Shown piece after piece: positions 6,684 through 7,344 of a stretch of 7,344 nt of DNA. The notes below the pieces were generated by a model, which did not search any database, was not told where the DNA came from, and saw nothing but the letters and a program-made list of their open reading frames with translations. The stretch covers positions 1 to 7,344 of the forward strand of contig JAUXNR010000775.1 of assembly GCA_030682755.1 (NCBI GenBank), written 5' to 3'. The DNA is from Flavobacterium sp. (GTDB lineage Bacteria; Bacteroidota; Bacteroidia; Flavobacteriales; Flavobacteriaceae). Numbering within the stretch: the first letter of the stretch is position 1; each line of letters opens with the position of its first letter. A program made the translations under genes and the position numbers.

Positions 6684-7344
6684 TTAAGTATTTTTTAAAC
6701 TCGTTTCCCATGACATAACCTTAACCCCAAAAGTATTCTTAAGTTTACTCTTATCTAAAACACTATAAGCAGGTCGTTTTGCTGGTGTTGGAAAACTTGT
6801 TGTTGGAATTGGCTCCAAATTGATAGTAACGTTGTTAAATTCAAAGATTTTTTTGGCGAAATCATACCAACTGCATTGCCCTTCGTTGGAAAAGTTGTAG
6901 ATGCCAAAGAGAGATGCTGAAATAAATTCAGCATGACAAAACTTAATAATTTGTATTAAAACTTCGGCTAAATCAACAGCGTTTGTAGGAGTTCCGATTT
7001 GATCGTTTACAACTGATAGTTTATCTCTTTCTGAAGCCAAACGAAGCATCGTTTTCATAAAATTATTGCCAAACTGAGAATACACCCAAGACGTTCGGAT
7101 GATGAAATGTTTATGCCATGTTTCTTGGATGGCTTTTTCTCCGTCTAGTTTTGTTTGACCATAAACCCCAGTTGGATTTGGGAAATCATTCTCGGTATAA
7201 GGAGAATCTTTAGTTCCGTCAAACACAAAATCTGTGGAAATGTGAAGTAAAATGGTGTCAAATTCTTTGCAAACCTCAGCTAAGTTTTTTGCTCCGACAA
7301 CATTGATTAAATCAGCTTTTTCCGGTTCGCTTTCTGCTTTATCA
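6684..7344 (-). CDS. rfbD: dTDP-4-dehydrorhamnose reductase, N-terminal part outside the window
   Basis: The frame is open from the right edge to the TAA at 6684-6686, giving 219 residues. RmlD/RfbD proteins are usually about 285-300 residues, so roughly 65-75 N-terminal residues with the GxxGxxG motif are missing. The visible start is D-K-A-E-S-E-P, the conserved stretch after the second Rossmann strand. Then come H-I-S-T-D-F-V-F-D-G (34-43), with the catalytic Thr37, and the Tyr61/Lys65 pair in Y-G-Q-T-K. R-T-S-W-V-Y-S, G-T-P-T and S-N-E-G-Q-C-S-W-Y-D-F-A follow, and the end is R-P-A-Y-S-V-L-D-K-S-K-L. The enzyme performs the last step of dTDP-L-rhamnose synthesis, reducing dTDP-4-dehydro-L-rhamnose with NAD(P)H in the cytoplasm. 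A nine-residue in-frame insertion (136-144 of the visible part) comes from a palindromic repeat. A GTG at 7224-7226 is internal (Val40), not the start. The gene converges on the CotH-type gene. Confidence 0.93.
   Translation of the reverse strand, partial: DKAESEPEKADLINVVGAKNLAEVCKEFDTILLHISTDFVFDGTKDSPYTENDFPNPTGVYGQTKLDGEKAIQETWHKHFIIRTSWVYSQFGNNFMKTMLRLASERDKLSVVNDQIGTPTNAVDLAEVLIQIIKFCHAEFISASLFGIYNFSNEGQCSWYDFAKKIFEFNNVTINLEPIPTTSFPTPAKRPAYSVLDKSKLKNTFGVKVMSWETSLKNT
6911..6937. repeat. REP-like palindromic repeat inserted in frame in rfbD
   Basis: The core is ATGCTGAA (6914-6921), ATAAA, TTCAGCAT (6927-6934), a perfect 8-bp inverted repeat with a 5-nt loop, flanked by GAG and GAC. From memory, near-identical units are scattered in many copies through Flavobacterium and other Bacteroidota genomes and are often translated as C-H-A-E-(F/L)-(I/V)-S-A-S. 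In this frame the unit encodes exactly that peptide. It spans 27 nt, nine codons, so the reading frame is kept. No second copy occurs in this window, so the repeat status rests on recalled knowledge plus the palindrome itself. Confidence 0.7.

Noticed and set aside
7224..7226. GTG as the start codon of a 180-residue rfbD product
   Set aside because: The frame continues upstream to the window edge and encodes conserved RmlD sequence (D-K-A-E and H-I-S-T-D-F), so this GTG is an internal Val and the gene is simply cut by the window.

Overview
The window looks like a chromosomal segment of a low-GC Bacteroidota, most likely a Flavobacteriaceae member close to Flavobacterium. The sequence is strongly AT-rich. 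Two perfect matches to the Bacteroidota -7 promoter element (TAnnTTTG) sit between divergent genes. Starts are preceded by A-rich leaders rather than Shine-Dalgarno sequences. One gene ends in a type IX secretion system (T9SS) type A sorting domain, a secretion route confined to this phylum. No tRNA, rRNA, CRISPR array, insertion sequence or phage gene was seen.

Layout. Positions 1-3140 hold four tightly overlapping minus-strand genes, read from 3140 towards 1. They are an SDR-type sugar-nucleotide epimerase/dehydratase, a sugar phosphate isomerase/epimerase-like TIM barrel, a family 2 glycosyltransferase resembling dolichyl-phosphate mannose synthases, and a polytopic membrane protein cut by the window edge. 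The overlaps are 4, 11 and 4 nt, so this is almost certainly one translationally coupled operon. Positions 3141-3256 are a compact divergent promoter region. Positions 3257-6613 encode a 1118-residue exported multidomain protein: signal peptide, lamin-tail domain, chitobiase-C-like domain, CotH kinase domain, InlB-like repeat, uncharacterised beta-rich region, T9SS sorting domain. A strong hairpin terminator (6632-6672) separates it from a convergent, 5'-truncated dTDP-4-dehydrorhamnose reductase gene (rmlD/rfbD) that runs off the right edge.

How the genes fit together. RmlD makes dTDP-L-rhamnose, and the left operon has the composition of a sugar-modifying and lipid-linked glycosylation cassette. 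Both point to surface polysaccharide or glycoconjugate synthesis. The large exported protein may be a cell-surface or extracellular kinase-fold protein; no direct link to the glycan genes is visible beyond adjacency. The points most worth following up are a palindromic repeat inserted in frame inside rmlD, the apparently intact kinase residues in a T9SS-exported CotH protein, and the undescribed combination of functions in the left operon.
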